DNA from: Galeruca laticollis
Lineage: Eukaryota > Arthropoda > Insecta > Coleoptera > Chrysomelidae
Reading direction: 5' to 3'
Assembly (NCBI GenBank): GCA_963921935.1
Contig: OY998175.1
Coordinates: 263,617,709-263,681,708, forward strand
DNA length: 64,000 bases
Shown here in pieces: positions 20,949 through 31,454 of the stretch. The notes under the pieces were generated by a model that was given only the letters and a program-made list of their open reading frames with translations, did no database searches and was not told the origin of the DNA. The first letter of the stretch is position 1. Every line of letters begins with the position of its first letter. The position numbers and the translations under genes are program-made.

Positions 20949-22257
20949 AATATTTCATTTTAGAGCAGAAAAGAGAATTCTGCGATATAAAAATCGCTGA
21001 AGGTTGGAGTTTTCGGTGTTCAATCACTTGAAAAGTTTAATGTACTACATGGTTTTGTTCTGTAGTAGTACATGTTCATTTTCTTTCTTCCTTCAATTTT
21101 TCATATTATATTTTTTTAAATTCATATTTTGTTGTGATATTCTGATTGTGCTATGTATTATTTGTGATATTATTATTAACATTATTGTTGCTAAGTTTAT
21201 TATTGTTGTAAGTGTAACTAATTTTGTCGGTGTACTTAAATTAGGTACCAGTTACAAGCTGTTTTTTACAGCTTCTATGGGGCATTGTGTTTATTCACGA
21301 TTTTTGATCTACATTTGTTATACTTTGTAATTTCTAGTGAATGAACATATAATATTGTTAATACAGATTAATCAATTTTGGAAGGAAAATGTCATCCTCA
21401 TTGAAACAACTTGGTTTTAACTGGAGTATTCTAATGAATAATTAGAAATATATGTTTGAGCAGGAGAGAAAATAGAATATTAGGTCACAGGTTTCGTAAA
21501 CCAATCAATGTAAAAATGCTCATCACATAATAGCTATAAGCAGCTTCGAGAACAAACGAAGTACCACCTGCATTGCGCTGCAAAAGCTTGTTATCCATAC
21601 CAGAGGTAGAGGGATAACCTTCACAATAATATACATGAAAATCAAGTATTACAATAGATTCTTTACTTTGGTATGTAAAAAATAAGATTATTTACAGAGA
21701 GAACTACAGGAGTGAACAATCCAGATGTTGGATAAAAAACACTATGCTAAATGTGAATAAACATGCTGCTAATAATGAGTAAACACGCAGCTAGATATGC
21801 AACATTAAAGTACGAAACAACGTTCCATTATTAAGATCACCGCCAGGACGAATATAGTCAATGGCCGGTTGGAAAGTCTGAACATTATACACTACCTATA
21901 CAAATTTACAATATTTACCGTTAAAACTAAATCCGCACTTAGCTTTAATCAATCACGTAATAGTTTTATGTGAATATAAGTTCAACAATTCATATAAAAT
22001 AGTAACGTAATAAAGCGATAAAACGTTTATAAATCAGTGGTAAACATTACGGTATCAAAAATACAATATATCTTGAAACTAGCTACCAAAAGTCCTCCGG
22101 CACTATTGAATGCGCGGAAACCATGCAAGGTGAATTATTTTCGACTTCGAGAAAATCTGGAGAGTTAAAACTGGATATTTTATCATTTTAATAATGATAA
22201 ATTAACTCCAATGTTAAAATGTCATATACCTGGAAATGTTATTGTCACTTTGCCATC
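20949..22257. other. LINE 3' tail then unannotated DNA
   Basis: 20949 to about 21360 is probably the LINE 3' untranslated part. Its T-rich composition produces a hydrophobic 108-codon frame that I do not accept as a gene. I see nothing definable from 21361 to 22257. Confidence 0.4.
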
Positions 22258-22284
22258 GATAAAAAAGGTGCATCCTTTTTTATC
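22258..22284. repeat. Short perfect inverted repeat
   Basis: gataaaaaagg and ccttttttatc flank tgcat, followed by a further gcgataaaaac. It lies 115 bp before the large hairpin and shares its gataaaa motif. Confidence 0.6.
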
Positions 22285-22399
22285 GCGATAAAAACTTGTC
22301 TTCCTCAATATCTAGTAAGCGGACGTCACTTTTACACAATGACAATGAGTCGCAATTATTGTTGTTTATCCATATATTCTGTCGTTAATTTATCTTGCC

Positions 22400-22619
22400 A
22401 AAAAACACTCGAGCTTTTCTTTTATTAGATAAATTCCTCTTTGACTCAAAGTTTTGCCAATCACTAAATTTGCTCGAAAAACTGACATTAGATAAAATCG
22501 CTCCACCTTCGGTGTCGCGATTTTATCATGTCAGTTTTTCTCGTAAAATTAGTGATTGGCAAAACTGTTTCGTTGCAAAGAGAAATTTATCCGATAAAAA
22601 AAAAGCTCTTGTGTTTTTA
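22400..22619. repeat. Near-perfect 220 bp palindrome / fold-back element
   Basis: The left arm (about 22400-22502) and right arm (about 22514-22619) are complementary nearly to the centre. Shared blocks include gttttgccaatcacta, gaaaaactgacat and gataaaatcgc, and the tip itself pairs (cacc ttc ggtg). Small indels break the arms. Any transcript would fold into a stem of about 100 bp. It could be a fold-back MITE or a hairpin-RNA source. Confidence 0.85.
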
Positions 22620-22895
22620 CTGTTGATAAAAGTACTTACAATCAGTTCCAATAATCGATTACACTATACTTATGAACTATTAATAATTGAGCGGTACTAT
22701 CCCCATTTGATAGAGGGAAAACACTGCATTTTGCAGAAGAACCCACAACAGACGTCCATTTCACGACATTGTATCTAGACAAGTGAATTTTTAGTAGTAA
22801 ATCGAAATAGTCCAACAACTGGTTAACGTTTACACTCAAAGTATTATACCAGAGGGGGGACGACTATTGTACGTATTCAATGAGAAATTCGTACA

Positions 22896-24100
22896 TATGG
22901 GGGGCGAAGGCCTAATCCAGCAGGAAATAAAGAAGAAACCACATTAATCTGATATTGGAAGAGATAACAGTTTTACCATCTGATATTCTGATAGCTCGGA
23001 CTTTGCCGCCTTTGCATACAAGTTGTTTCGTTATCCTACCCAAGAGCCAGTTTAACGGAGGCAAATCGTCATTTCGAACAAGTACAAGTTGATTAACAAC
23101 AATATTTTTAGAGGGACAATGCCACTTATTACGGTTCTGAAGCTGATGGAGTTAATCCACTGACCACCTCCGCCAGAACTCCTGCTGGAGTTTCGAACAA
23201 TAATTCCAGGAAGAGAGTCGATTTATGGGGGTCGAAACCACCTCTTGATCGGGGAATGCCGAAAGGGGTCCTCCAATCAAAAATTGTCCCGTAGTAAGTG
23301 GCAGAATATCGTTAGGGTTGTCTGAAAGAGAAAATAAGGGGCGACTATTCAAAATCGATTCAATTTGTGTCAATACAGTGGTTAGTTCCTCGAAAGTTAG
23401 GCAAGTTTGGCCAATCACTTTCACGAGGTGAGATTTGACACTTTTTACGGCCGCCTCCCAGATACCACCCCGATGTGGGGATCAAGAGGCAATACATTTT
23501 CACTCTATTTCAGTGGAGTTTAGGAAATTTATAATTTTTTGAAAATTTTCACTAGCTTCGAAGAAATTAGAGAGGTCCCTCAACTGATTTCGGACACCAA
23601 CAAAATTTGACCTATTGTCAGAGTAGATAACTTGGGAACTTCTCCCTGTACTTGCAAATATCCGTAGGGCAGCAATAAAAGCATATGTAGTTAAGTCTGA
23701 GGCTAGCTCGATGTGAATGTCTATAGTAACAATACAAATGAAAATAGATATGTATGCTTTAAGGCGGCGGCGCCTCTTTCAATCGAGAAGATCGGATCCA
23801 TACTGGTCCGGCAAAGTCGACACCCGTTTTCGAAAACGGGCAACATTCCTGAACGCGATCAAGTGGTAAGGGGGCAAATAATCTGTGTAGCGAATTGCGC
23901 TTTAAATCGAAAAAAAAATGTGCATTTTATTATTAATTGTTTCACTTTTCCGACACCATTAAGGGGCCAATATTTTTGGCGTAGGTTGCCCAATACGTTT
24001 TGAGCACCAGCGTGGCCAAGTCTTCTATACTCTAGTAATATGAGCAAATCAACTTCATGATTATTTTGCGGCGGTAAGATAGAGAATTTTTCATCATAGT
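22896..24100 (-). pseudogene. BEL/Pao integrase and C-terminal DUF5641-like region
   Basis: 23859-24047 is the zinc-binding part (RRLGHAGAQNVLGNLRQKYW, IIKCTFFFRFKA). The core is badly broken over 23450-23850. From 23152 to 23424 the end of the core reads LTFEELTTVLTQIESILNSR, TGQFLIGGPLSAF and EFWRRWSVD. The downstream block (NRNKWHCPSKNI, LVLVRNDDLPPLNWLLGRI, GKVRAIRISDG) is the chromo-like DUF5641 module at the end of BEL pol. Confidence 0.85.
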
Positions 24101-25340
24101 CTCAGTTTGAATGCTCTAATCGGCCACTGATTCGAATTAACCCTTAATTGTCCAGGTAGGTATTTAAAAGGATTAAGGTTTTATCCAGGATTGGTTTTCG
24201 CTTGTTTAAACAAACTGATTTCTTTACTAAAGTGATTCAATTGATTTCGTTTAATAATAAAGTCGTAAGAATTGTGAAGTTCGGCTACCGTGAGAGAGGG
24301 AATTTTCGGGAGATTTTTTAGGCAATTTATTGCAAAATCTAAGCAAGAAAGCCATAGAGCCTTGTAGTGGTCTAAAATTAGAAAATCTAGAGAAATATGC
24401 TTCCCAAATATTGAGATCGGCAGAAGTCACAGTTAGAGTTACTTTATTACACTCAGGTAAATTCTCAACAACCTCGAAAGTATCAAGGGAGTCAACATCT
24501 GATCCTTCGCATAAAAACTCGGGACCAGTGAACCAAAATAGATGAATGTCAGCCAAGACGGGATTTAAGTTGGATCGTATATGCCTCCACACGACGCCTT
24601 TACCATGCTCTTGGGGACGCGCTTAGCAACAAATGCGGAAATTTCATCAGCTCTACGTTTCACCCATCTTAGTGTAATTGGAGTCAGACCATACAATTAT
24701 AGAGTCAAAGCAAGTAGTTCTGCTTAAGATTTCAGAGATGCTAGAAGATCCATTGAACAGGGTTTTATCTTTGATTTAGAGGCAATTAATTGCGATGAAA
24801 ACGTATTATCGTCATAAGCGACGACGATATAGACACAACCTCCGTCCACTACTGAACTGGCATCTCAGATACCATGCATGGAAATAAAAACTATCCTTTT
24901 GTCGCAAAATACAAATCTTGGGATAGATAGGTCCGAAATCTCGACAAGGGTTACGCGAAATTTTTTCCAAGTAAGGAGCATATTAGAATCAAAAATGGAT
25001 TCGTCCCAAGAATTCTAGGTTTCCAAAGGGTCTGCATTGAAAGTTTCCCGACACGATTATTGGGTTGAACACCCCTAATGGTTCAAAAACGCTGCTAATC
25101 ATAGAAAAAATCTTACGCTTAGTTCAAACACCTGGATTTAGCTCCTGATTGGTGCGAATTAAAAGAGAGTCAGAAAAAGGGTTCCATTTAAGTCCCAAAA
25201 CTTTACTAGGGGCTTCCTCGAAATTTAAAACTAGATCGCTATTAGTAGCGGAAGAGATTGAGTTTTGTAATTCAAAGGAATTGGATTGCCACTTGTGGAG
25301 TTGGATCCATGTTTACCAAGAATAGTAGTTAATTCTGAAA
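24101..25340 (-). pseudogene. BEL/Pao RNase H and connector region
   Basis: Only one long frame survives (24251-24592): WRHIRSNLNPVLADI, LFWFTGPEFLCEGS, then CNKVTLTVTS and a long leucine-rich stretch leading to the integrase. This is the known linker after RNase H in BEL elements. RNase H itself, between about 24600 and 25300, is present only as short fragments. Confidence 0.65.
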
Positions 25341-26063
25341 AAATTCTAAAAAAACTCTAGGTGACTATGGATATTAGTACCCATCAAAGTGTCATCCATA
25401 TACGTTTGTGCTAATAGAGCTTGTTGTGCGAGCGGAAATTGATCATGGTTGTCAGCAATTGCTTCAATTCCCTGGTGACAGAATAAGGGGCACAATTTTG
25501 ATCAAAAGTAAAACAAGACAGTTGAAGGCATTTGAAATATTCGGAAGGATGTTCCCTCCAAAGAATGTTTTGTAAATGGCGTTGTGCCGGCGAGATATCT
25601 ATGAAGCGATACATCATTCTGATATCGCAGTATAGTACGAATGTAAAACAGCGGAATCTACAAATTATGTCAAACAAATTATCTTGTACCCAATATCCCT
25701 TTAAGGTCAAATCATTTTGTGAATAACCAGAATCGGATTTAGCAGAGATTTGGTAGAGTGAGCATTTTCGCGTAGTACGGCTCTAATAGGGTTGAAATGA
25801 TTGAATTCATTAAATTGACAGTCATATAAGGAAAATGGAACAAGCTTCGCATGATTCAGGGCAAGGTATTCATCACTTATGTCCTTGTAATCATTAAATT
25901 TTTTCTCAAGTGTGCCAAACCTTTGGTGTGCCATACAAAACGATAGGCCTGATTTTTTACCGTTTTCCAGAAAAGAAAAAGCATCTTGACTTATTACCTC
26001 CCAGATGGAAGGACAACGGCTGTATCCTTGAATTTTTGTTCGAAGAATTGCTTGTCTGAGCAA
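25341..26063 (-). pseudogene. BEL/Pao reverse transcriptase
   Basis: 26063-25707 holds the N-terminal part (HQRFGTLEKKFNDYKD, KLVPFSLYD, AVLRENAHSTK). 25710-25411 has the motif A neighbourhood and RHLQNILWREHPSEYFKCLQL, characteristic of Pao RT. The catalytic box YMDD is encoded at 25391-25402 just beyond the end of that frame (QTYMDDTLMGT). Frameshifts separate the parts and the first catalytic aspartate is not clear. Confidence 0.8.
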
Positions 26064-26576
26064 GTCTTTTCAAAGTTCGGGATTTCTTCCATCTCCCAAA
26101 ATTTTTAAATGTTATTATTTAAATATGAGTCAGGTTCAGTCTGCTCATTATTCAAAGCTAACAAAGAAGCGTCGAAATTATTAGAAGACGAATGCGGGTG
26201 TATAAGGTTTCGAGATATAGGTCCGGCCACCACATAGCCCAATTATGTACCAACGAACGAAGTTAGTCCAGCCGTTATGACGGTGTGGTCAATGAGACTG
26301 TAATATAGGTCGGCTGCAATTAACAAATCAACAGAGTCACTCTTGAAAAAGAAAGGATCTGCTAAATTAAGTTATACGTTATTCGGGAATTTGAAATCCT
26401 CAGAAGAGATAGAGAATTGTGGAAGATTATTAGTATTCTTTTCAATTAGAGAACAAGAAACCGTGAAGATTTCATTTGGAGACACAAGCCATTTTAAACG
26501 AATGTTCATAACATCGGTACTATGGGTACAATTATTACTACTTAGTCCCGAAATGTTTAGCGTTTGCCGGTTGTTT
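26064..26576 (-). pseudogene. BEL/Pao protease C-terminal part and PR-RT linker
   Basis: This reads TLNISGLSSNNCTHSTDVM, SISSEDFKFPNNV and, in the next frame, DLLIAADLYYSLID and GYVVAGPIS: the second half of the BEL aspartic protease and the hinge to RT. It is separated from its N-terminal half (27176-27315) by an LTR insertion. Confidence 0.72.
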
Positions 26577-27175
26577 TGCATTCTTCTGTTTTCGAATGGA
26601 AAAGCAAAAATGCAGCAAGTCGTATTCACTTTTATGTCTATAAGCTCTGAAGGATCAATCGTAATGTTACGATAATAGCTGCTTCCATACGTATGAGTTG
26701 TTTGTTATGTTAAATGAAAATCGATGTGTATATGCACTTTTCTTTATATTTCTATTACTTTCTTCATTTTGCGTCACAATTAAGATTATCACAAATGCGT
26801 ATGATACATTGTAATTGAAAAGTTTTTACTTCTTTATGATTAATTTTTTGACAATGTGTTTTTTTATCATTTTTTGAATTGAATTTTTGTTACTCGACTA
26901 ACAACTTTTTATATATGATGACAATGAAAGATTGAATGTGTGTTGTTATAAATATTTTCATATGTCGTTTAAAGTGGGTGATAACAAGAATAGTTATGTG
27001 AAAATGTAACCAATGGGAAATAGAGATTTGAATGAAACTGTCATATGACTGTTGAAACTCAGTCGATGCATACAGTTTTGTGGACAAAGAAATGGATAAA
27101 TACAGGGTGAAGATAGATTGATAATTTATGTAAGAATTAACAGTAGGAATTTGAGTGTTAACTCAAATTCGTACA
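26577..27175 (-). repeat. LTR-like insertion in BEL protease, copy 1
   Basis: About 600 bp with near-identical sequence at 33067-33712. Its right end (acagtaggaatttgagtg, ttaactcaaattcgtaca) recurs at 27394-27427, and the terminal aaattcgtaca also occurs at the BEL 3' boundary near 22895. I read it as a solo LTR of a BEL family. No clean target duplication is visible. Confidence 0.65.
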
Positions 27176-27315
27176 CCGTTTGCGAGGCAACTTTAATTGT
27201 TGTGCAAATTGTCGGGTAACTAGACTATTTGAATAGCGGAGTCGAGTAGTGCTCGAGCGGTCAACCATTGTCCATTGTGACTATCAATGCTTACTGAGGC
27301 AGTTGGTAAGAGGAC
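27176..27315 (-). pseudogene. BEL/Pao protease N-terminal fragment, copy 1
   Basis: The minus strand reads VLLPTASVSIDSHNGQWLTA then RALLDSAIQIV and a stop, equivalent to the active-site segment (LLDSxSQ) of BEL proteases. The same peptide closes the longer gag-PR frame at 33757. Confidence 0.75.
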
Positions 27316-27339
27316 ACATTTATTTTTGAAATAGTTTTG

Positions 27340-27427
27340 TAAAATTATAAAATACAGGGTGAAGATAAAGTAATAATTTATGTAAGAATTTACAGTAGGA
27401 ATTTGAGTGTTAACTCAAATTCGTACA
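27340..27427 (-). repeat. Partial BEL LTR end
   Basis: Duplicates the last 85-90 bp of the 26577-27175 LTR, ending ttcgtaca and followed by tattgggggcg. It probably marks the 3' LTR/internal junction of a second BEL copy. Confidence 0.6.
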
Positions 27428-27598
27428 TATTGGGGGCGCGGGAAGAAAGGAAAAGAGGTGAGCGTTGAATCGGATTAGACATTGGATAATGGTGTTAGTG
27501 AAATGATCGAGAATGTATAGGAATATTATGCATAAGTGCGAATGAGAGTGAGTGAATGTTAATATGAATATATAAGTAAATGTATAAGAAATGTGAAG

Positions 27599-27780
27599 AA
27601 TAACCTAATGTTGTTGTCTGAGTGTTGCGAAGGCTCTAACGTAAATATTATAAAGAATAATTTAAAGTTAATGTTAGAGTGTTGTAAGGAATCTAACGTA
27701 GGATTATGAGGAGTAATATAATGTTGATGTTATAATGTTGTGAGGGTTTTAACGTAGGATTATAAAGAATGAAGTAAATG
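27599..27780. repeat. Three ~60 bp tandem repeats
   Basis: gtgttgcgaaggctctaacgta, with relatives gtgttgtaaggaatctaacg and atgttgtgagggttttaacg, recurs about every 60 bp together with attataaagaat. Degenerate copies. Confidence 0.7.
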
Positions 27781-27790
27781 GTTTGAAGTA

Positions 27791-28185
27791 CTCTAGAAAT
27801 ATGCTAGAGATATTAAGGGTAGGAATGGATGTATGTACTCTAGAAATATGCTAGTCTTTCAAGGTTAAAATGTTTGTAAGATAAGTCCTCTAGAAATATG
27901 CTAGAGATGTTAAGGGTGCGAATGAATGTATGTACTCTAGAAATATGCTAGAGTTTTTTAAGGTTAAAATGTATATAAGATAAGTCCTCTAGAAATATGC
28001 TAGAGATGTTAAGGGTACGAATGAATGTATGTACTCTGGGAATATGCTAGAGTTTTTTAAGGTTGAAATGTATATAAGATAAGTTCTCTAGAAATATGCT
28101 AGAGATGTTAAGGGTACGAATGAATGTATGTATTCTAGAAATATGCTAGAGATTTTTACGGTCAAAATGTATATACGAGAGGGAG
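27791..28185. repeat. Dimeric satellite with ctctagaaatatgctagag hairpins
   Basis: Eight half-units of about 47-50 bp alternate between two types, one with gatgttaagggtacgaatg and one with ttttttaaggttaaaatg, so the true period is about 97 bp (four dimers). Each half-unit starts with ctctag-aaatatg-ctagag, a 6 bp stem with a 7 nt loop. The spacers are the same within each type, so this is not a CRISPR array. Confidence 0.85.
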
Positions 28186-28232
28186 AGATGAAAGAATGAG
28201 AGCATGTAAAGGGCCAAGCGGCAGTTTTTTCG

Positions 28233-28255
28233 GGCCTACTGTATTTATATACCAG
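28233..28255 (-). promoter_or_regulatory. Possible LTR TATA box
   Basis: The minus strand reads ggtatataaatacagtaggc in the only GC-rich patch of this region, upstream (in minus direction) of the dimeric satellite. This is a plausible BEL LTR promoter, inferred only from the motif and position. Confidence 0.35.
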
Positions 28256-28799
28256 CGCAATTCGCCACCGGCAGAGGCTTACCCGGTCCGATTGGGGCCT
28301 AGCGACTTACGTCACGCAAAGCGTCGACTCTAGGTTAAAGCAATTGTGGTACCAGTTTGTTTTAGGAGTAACGGTCCAGGAACCTCGGGCATATGTAAAC
28401 AAAAAAGAGGACCAAGTTATGAAGGGACGTGAAATTCCATGAGAGAGCACGGAAAAACTCATGTGGACAATTTTCCGGTGTTTTGTTTAACAGAATGAAT
28501 AGTGCTGGGTAAGAAAGAGAACGATTTTCTCCGGAGAACGTGAAACCTCCAGTGTAGCTCGCGCTACTCCCTTTTTTCACGGAGGACTGAATTGTATAAT
28601 GAGAGTGAGTGTAAGTGTGTGATATCTAATGGTTGAGAAAGTGATGTGATTAATTAATGAACTAGTATGATCGTATAAGTATAAGTAATGTGACCACTAG
28701 TATAAGATAAATATGCGACTTACTTTTTAGGAAATGATATTGTTTGTAGTAGTTGTTTTATACAAAAGAGTGTCGCTTCCTTGCGCCTAGAAGGTATGC

Positions 28800-29760
28800 T
28801 AATTATCTTTTTTTTTATTTATAGGCTTGTGGTCTATGATTCGAATGAGTCCGGCATAGGTAATGGAATGATTTTAACCATTGGTCGAGTGTAAATACCT
28901 GAAGCTGTCTCGACTTGGACTGAGCGGATTCTACCGTATTTACCAACTGTAACGTTTATTATACGGGCTAAAGGCCATCGTTATGGAGGAGAGTCGTCAT
29001 CTTTGATTAAAACCATAGTTCCTATGGTGAGATCTTTAGATGGGGTAGTCCATTTGGGACGGTTTTGCAATTGATTCAGATAGTCGACCGACCACCTTTT
29101 CCAAAAGTTTTTTTGAGCATGAGTACATTGTTGCCAGAATTTTAGTCTGTTCGTAGGAAGGGAAGATGAATCTTTGTCTGGTAGTGACATTAAGGCTCCT
29201 ATGAGAAAATGACCTGATGTTAAGGGGAGTAAGTCAGTAGGGTCAGTTGAAAGGGGATACAAGGGTCCTGATTTGAGTATGGCTTCTATCTGGGTTAATA
29301 TGGTGCTGAATTGTTCGAAAGTAAAAGTGGAAGTAGCAAGTAATTTTATCAAATGAGTTTGAACGCTTTTGACTCCGGCTTGCCAGAGACCACCCCAATG
29401 TGGGGATCTGGGGGTATGAATTTCCATTCTATTGAGGAGTTGATTAAGTAATCATATTCAATTCAAAATGAATCGCTCAAGTGGAGGAACATACGAATAT
29501 GGCTATATGAGATTTGGTTATCGGGGCTCCCTTTGAATGAGATGATTTTATCAAAAATAGACCGGCGAAAGCGATTCCAGTCATCTGGAAGGGACGAGAA
29601 GGTGTTACAAGACGTGCAGGTAATTCAGACATGATTTGCTGGACGGTTATGACCTTGAACCTGTGGTACATTGCACATTTATTTATGATGCGCTTGATTT
29701 CACGCTATGGGCCAGAATTGTAAACGGATATTGGCTAATACATTTTGAGGACCACTGTGT
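28800..29760 (-). pseudogene. BEL/Pao remnant 2 integrase, core deleted
   Basis: 28981-29427 carries the end of the core (SPHWGGLWQAGVKSVQTHLI), TFTFEQFSTILTQIEAIL, TSGHFLIGALMSLPD and KNFWKRWSVDYLNQLQNR. The C-terminal DUF5641-like tail (VTVGKYGRIRSVQVE, MVKIIPLP) continues to about 28805 in another frame. 29477-29671 has the start of the core (MYHRFKVITVQQIM, PSRPFQMTGIAFAGLF), where the first catalytic aspartate is replaced by alanine. About 80 residues between the two pieces, with the second D, are deleted near 29430-29470. Confidence 0.85.
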
Positions 29761-31070
29761 TCTAAACGTATATGTTCTCTTTGTAATATCAAGCTAGTGA
29801 GTGCTACTACAAGTGCGAGAATTTTTGGAATGAGGTTGTGAATTCAAGTGAGAGTGTAAGTAAAATGGGAATTCATTGTGAATGTATTGAGTACAATTTA
29901 TTTTAAGAATGTATATGCGAGTATGTGCTCATGAGATTAGAGCAAGTACGAGTACGTGCAACAACAAGTGAGTGAGAGTAAGTACGAATAAATGCAAATG
30001 TAAGTACGAGTATAAGTGTGAATAAGGTGCAATTGTATGCGAGTGCAAGTAATAATTTAAGTGTGAGTTCGCATGAAAGTAAATGTAAGATAGTGACCAC
30101 GAGTGTATAAGTATGATGAGAGAGTTTATTCTTACTCTTTTGAGATTGTTTTTGTATATATTTTTATGATTATAGATGTTTGTGTTAAGGGGGCCCGGCT
30201 CTTTTGCGGGCAACAATGAGTTTTTTAGAATGTTTTAATTAACGTAATGGAGAGTTGTTTCTGGTCTCGTCAAGAAAAGGAGGGTAAGATTTGTATATAA
30301 TGTTTCTGTCAAGTCGTTTTAACTTCAAAGTGCCGTAAATGTAATTTTTCAAGTAACATATGAGTAAGGGGGGATGACGTTTTCTTATAAACGTCACCCA
30401 AGTGTTTATATTATCCAAGGATCATCTTCTACAACCAAGTATCATCTTCTTCAACCAAGTATCTTCTTCTTTTGAATACCTTTATCCAGGTATTCACATA
30501 AGAGTAGTTTTCATGTAAAAGTGTCTAAGCTTTTTAATCGTCCAGGGTTTTAAATGTTTAAGTATTCGTTTTTCAATGTCTAAGTCTACATGTCTAAGTT
30601 TTTTCAAGTTTTTCTTATGTGTCTAAGTATAAGTCCTCTTCCAGAAGACTAAAGGTTTGGTTTTCTTGACAAGAGAGAGTTTAATTAACGAATGAGTGCT
30701 ATTATGCAGTAAAAGAGCGTTGAGTAAGAAAGTGAATCGTTTATTCGAGTGTAAGTGTTGGTTTGGGAATGAATTATGAGTTAAGAGTGTTTTGTGAATT
30801 AAGACTGTATTCGAGGGTAAGTTTTGATTAAAAGTGGTTTGGTCATACCAGAAGAATGAGTATGATGAGTATGAGAGGGGCTATCCGTAATGTATTGTGC
30901 GTGAATCTGGTCCAGAATAGTACTTTTCTTGACGGTAATCTTCTGGAGATTGTTACATTGGTGGTGAATAGTTAGGATTTATGTTCAAAGGTCTAAATGA
31001 TGTGTTTTGTTTGTGGGTGTGAGGAGTTAAGTAAAGTAAAGTGTGGTGCTTGTTTCTGCAAATGGCACAT
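29761..31070 (-). other. Repeat-rich segment replacing BEL PR-RT-RNase H
   Basis: In an intact BEL this interval between gag and integrase would hold PR, RT and RNase H (about 3 kb). Here it is 1.3 kb of non-coding DNA: a six-base quasi-period (agtacg, agtata, agtgtg) at 29820-30110, a 20 bp tandem (tcatcttcttcaaccaagta) at 30421-30470, and repeated gtctaag motifs at 30520-30630. A recombination between BEL copies is likely. Confidence 0.5.
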
Positions 31071-31403
31071 TCACCGGAAGACGACCAATGGGTGAACGTG
31101 TGTCTGGAGACATGCTGTGCACATATTGTTATTTAGTATATATTTTTTGCGGTCAAGTGTAGAGAGTGTTCTAAAGTGTGAGCAAGAATAAATTTCATGA
31201 CCTGCTTTGCTACACAATGAGCATATTGAAATGTTGATAGGGTTAGAGCTATGAGTTGTACTACAAGGGAGCTGATTAAAGGTGTCCCTTTCAAGTGAGT
31301 TGGGTAACGAATGATAAGTGAGTGAATATTGAGTTGAAGGCTGTGTTGCGAACGAGTATAGATTGCATGGTTCATTTGATATGGAAGGGGAAGAATGGGT
31401 CAT
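31071..31403 (-). pseudogene. BEL/Pao gag zinc-knuckle region, second copy
   Basis: Serine-rich frame leading to CSLCSKAGHEIYSC, FRTLSTLDRKKYILNNN and MCTACLQTHV. It parallels the neighbouring 31455-31901 segment (CLFCKEIVHGIYPC, LSDPDRNKYIRDNRMCFRC) at lower similarity. It therefore looks like a duplicated or independently derived gag C-terminus. Its last knuckle is truncated. Confidence 0.7.
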
Positions 31404-31454
31404 GGCGACGATCGGAGTGTAATTTCTATCGACAGATCTTGTGTCAGGGTTTTC

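Larger units (their letters stand above)
22889..27315 (-). mobile_element. BEL/Pao retrotransposon remnant 1
   Basis: A minus-strand pol region in the order PR, RT, RNase H, integrase, with the 3' boundary at ttcgtaca (about 22896) where LTR meets internal sequence tatggggggcg. The protease is split by an LTR-like insertion at 26577-27175. Numerous stops and shifts make it a fossil. Confidence 0.8.
27428..28799 (-). other. BEL remnant 2, repeat-rich LTR/UTR-like region
   Basis: There is no coding frame until the pol end at 28800. The region has (R)agtR-type six-base periodicity, two tandem repeat blocks, a GC-richer patch at 28205-28330 and a TATA-like box on the minus strand. I interpret it as a long LTR or 3' untranslated region of the second BEL copy. 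Confidence 0.45.

Noticed and set aside
21004..21330. 108-codon hydrophobic frame
   Set aside because: T-rich LINE 3' tail; the composition alone yields Phe, Leu, Ile and Cys codons and there is no conserved motif.
22395..22778. 127-codon frame across the large hairpin
   Set aside because: The frame reads through both arms of a palindrome and the peptide has no domain; a chance frame.
27791..28185. CRISPR-like regular repeats
   Set aside because: Spacers are not unique but alternate between two related types, so this is a dimeric satellite; the context is also eukaryotic.
29903..30216. Repetitive minus-strand frames rich in His, Ser and Leu
   Set aside because: Produced by the six-base quasi-periodic DNA; frames on several phases look alike.
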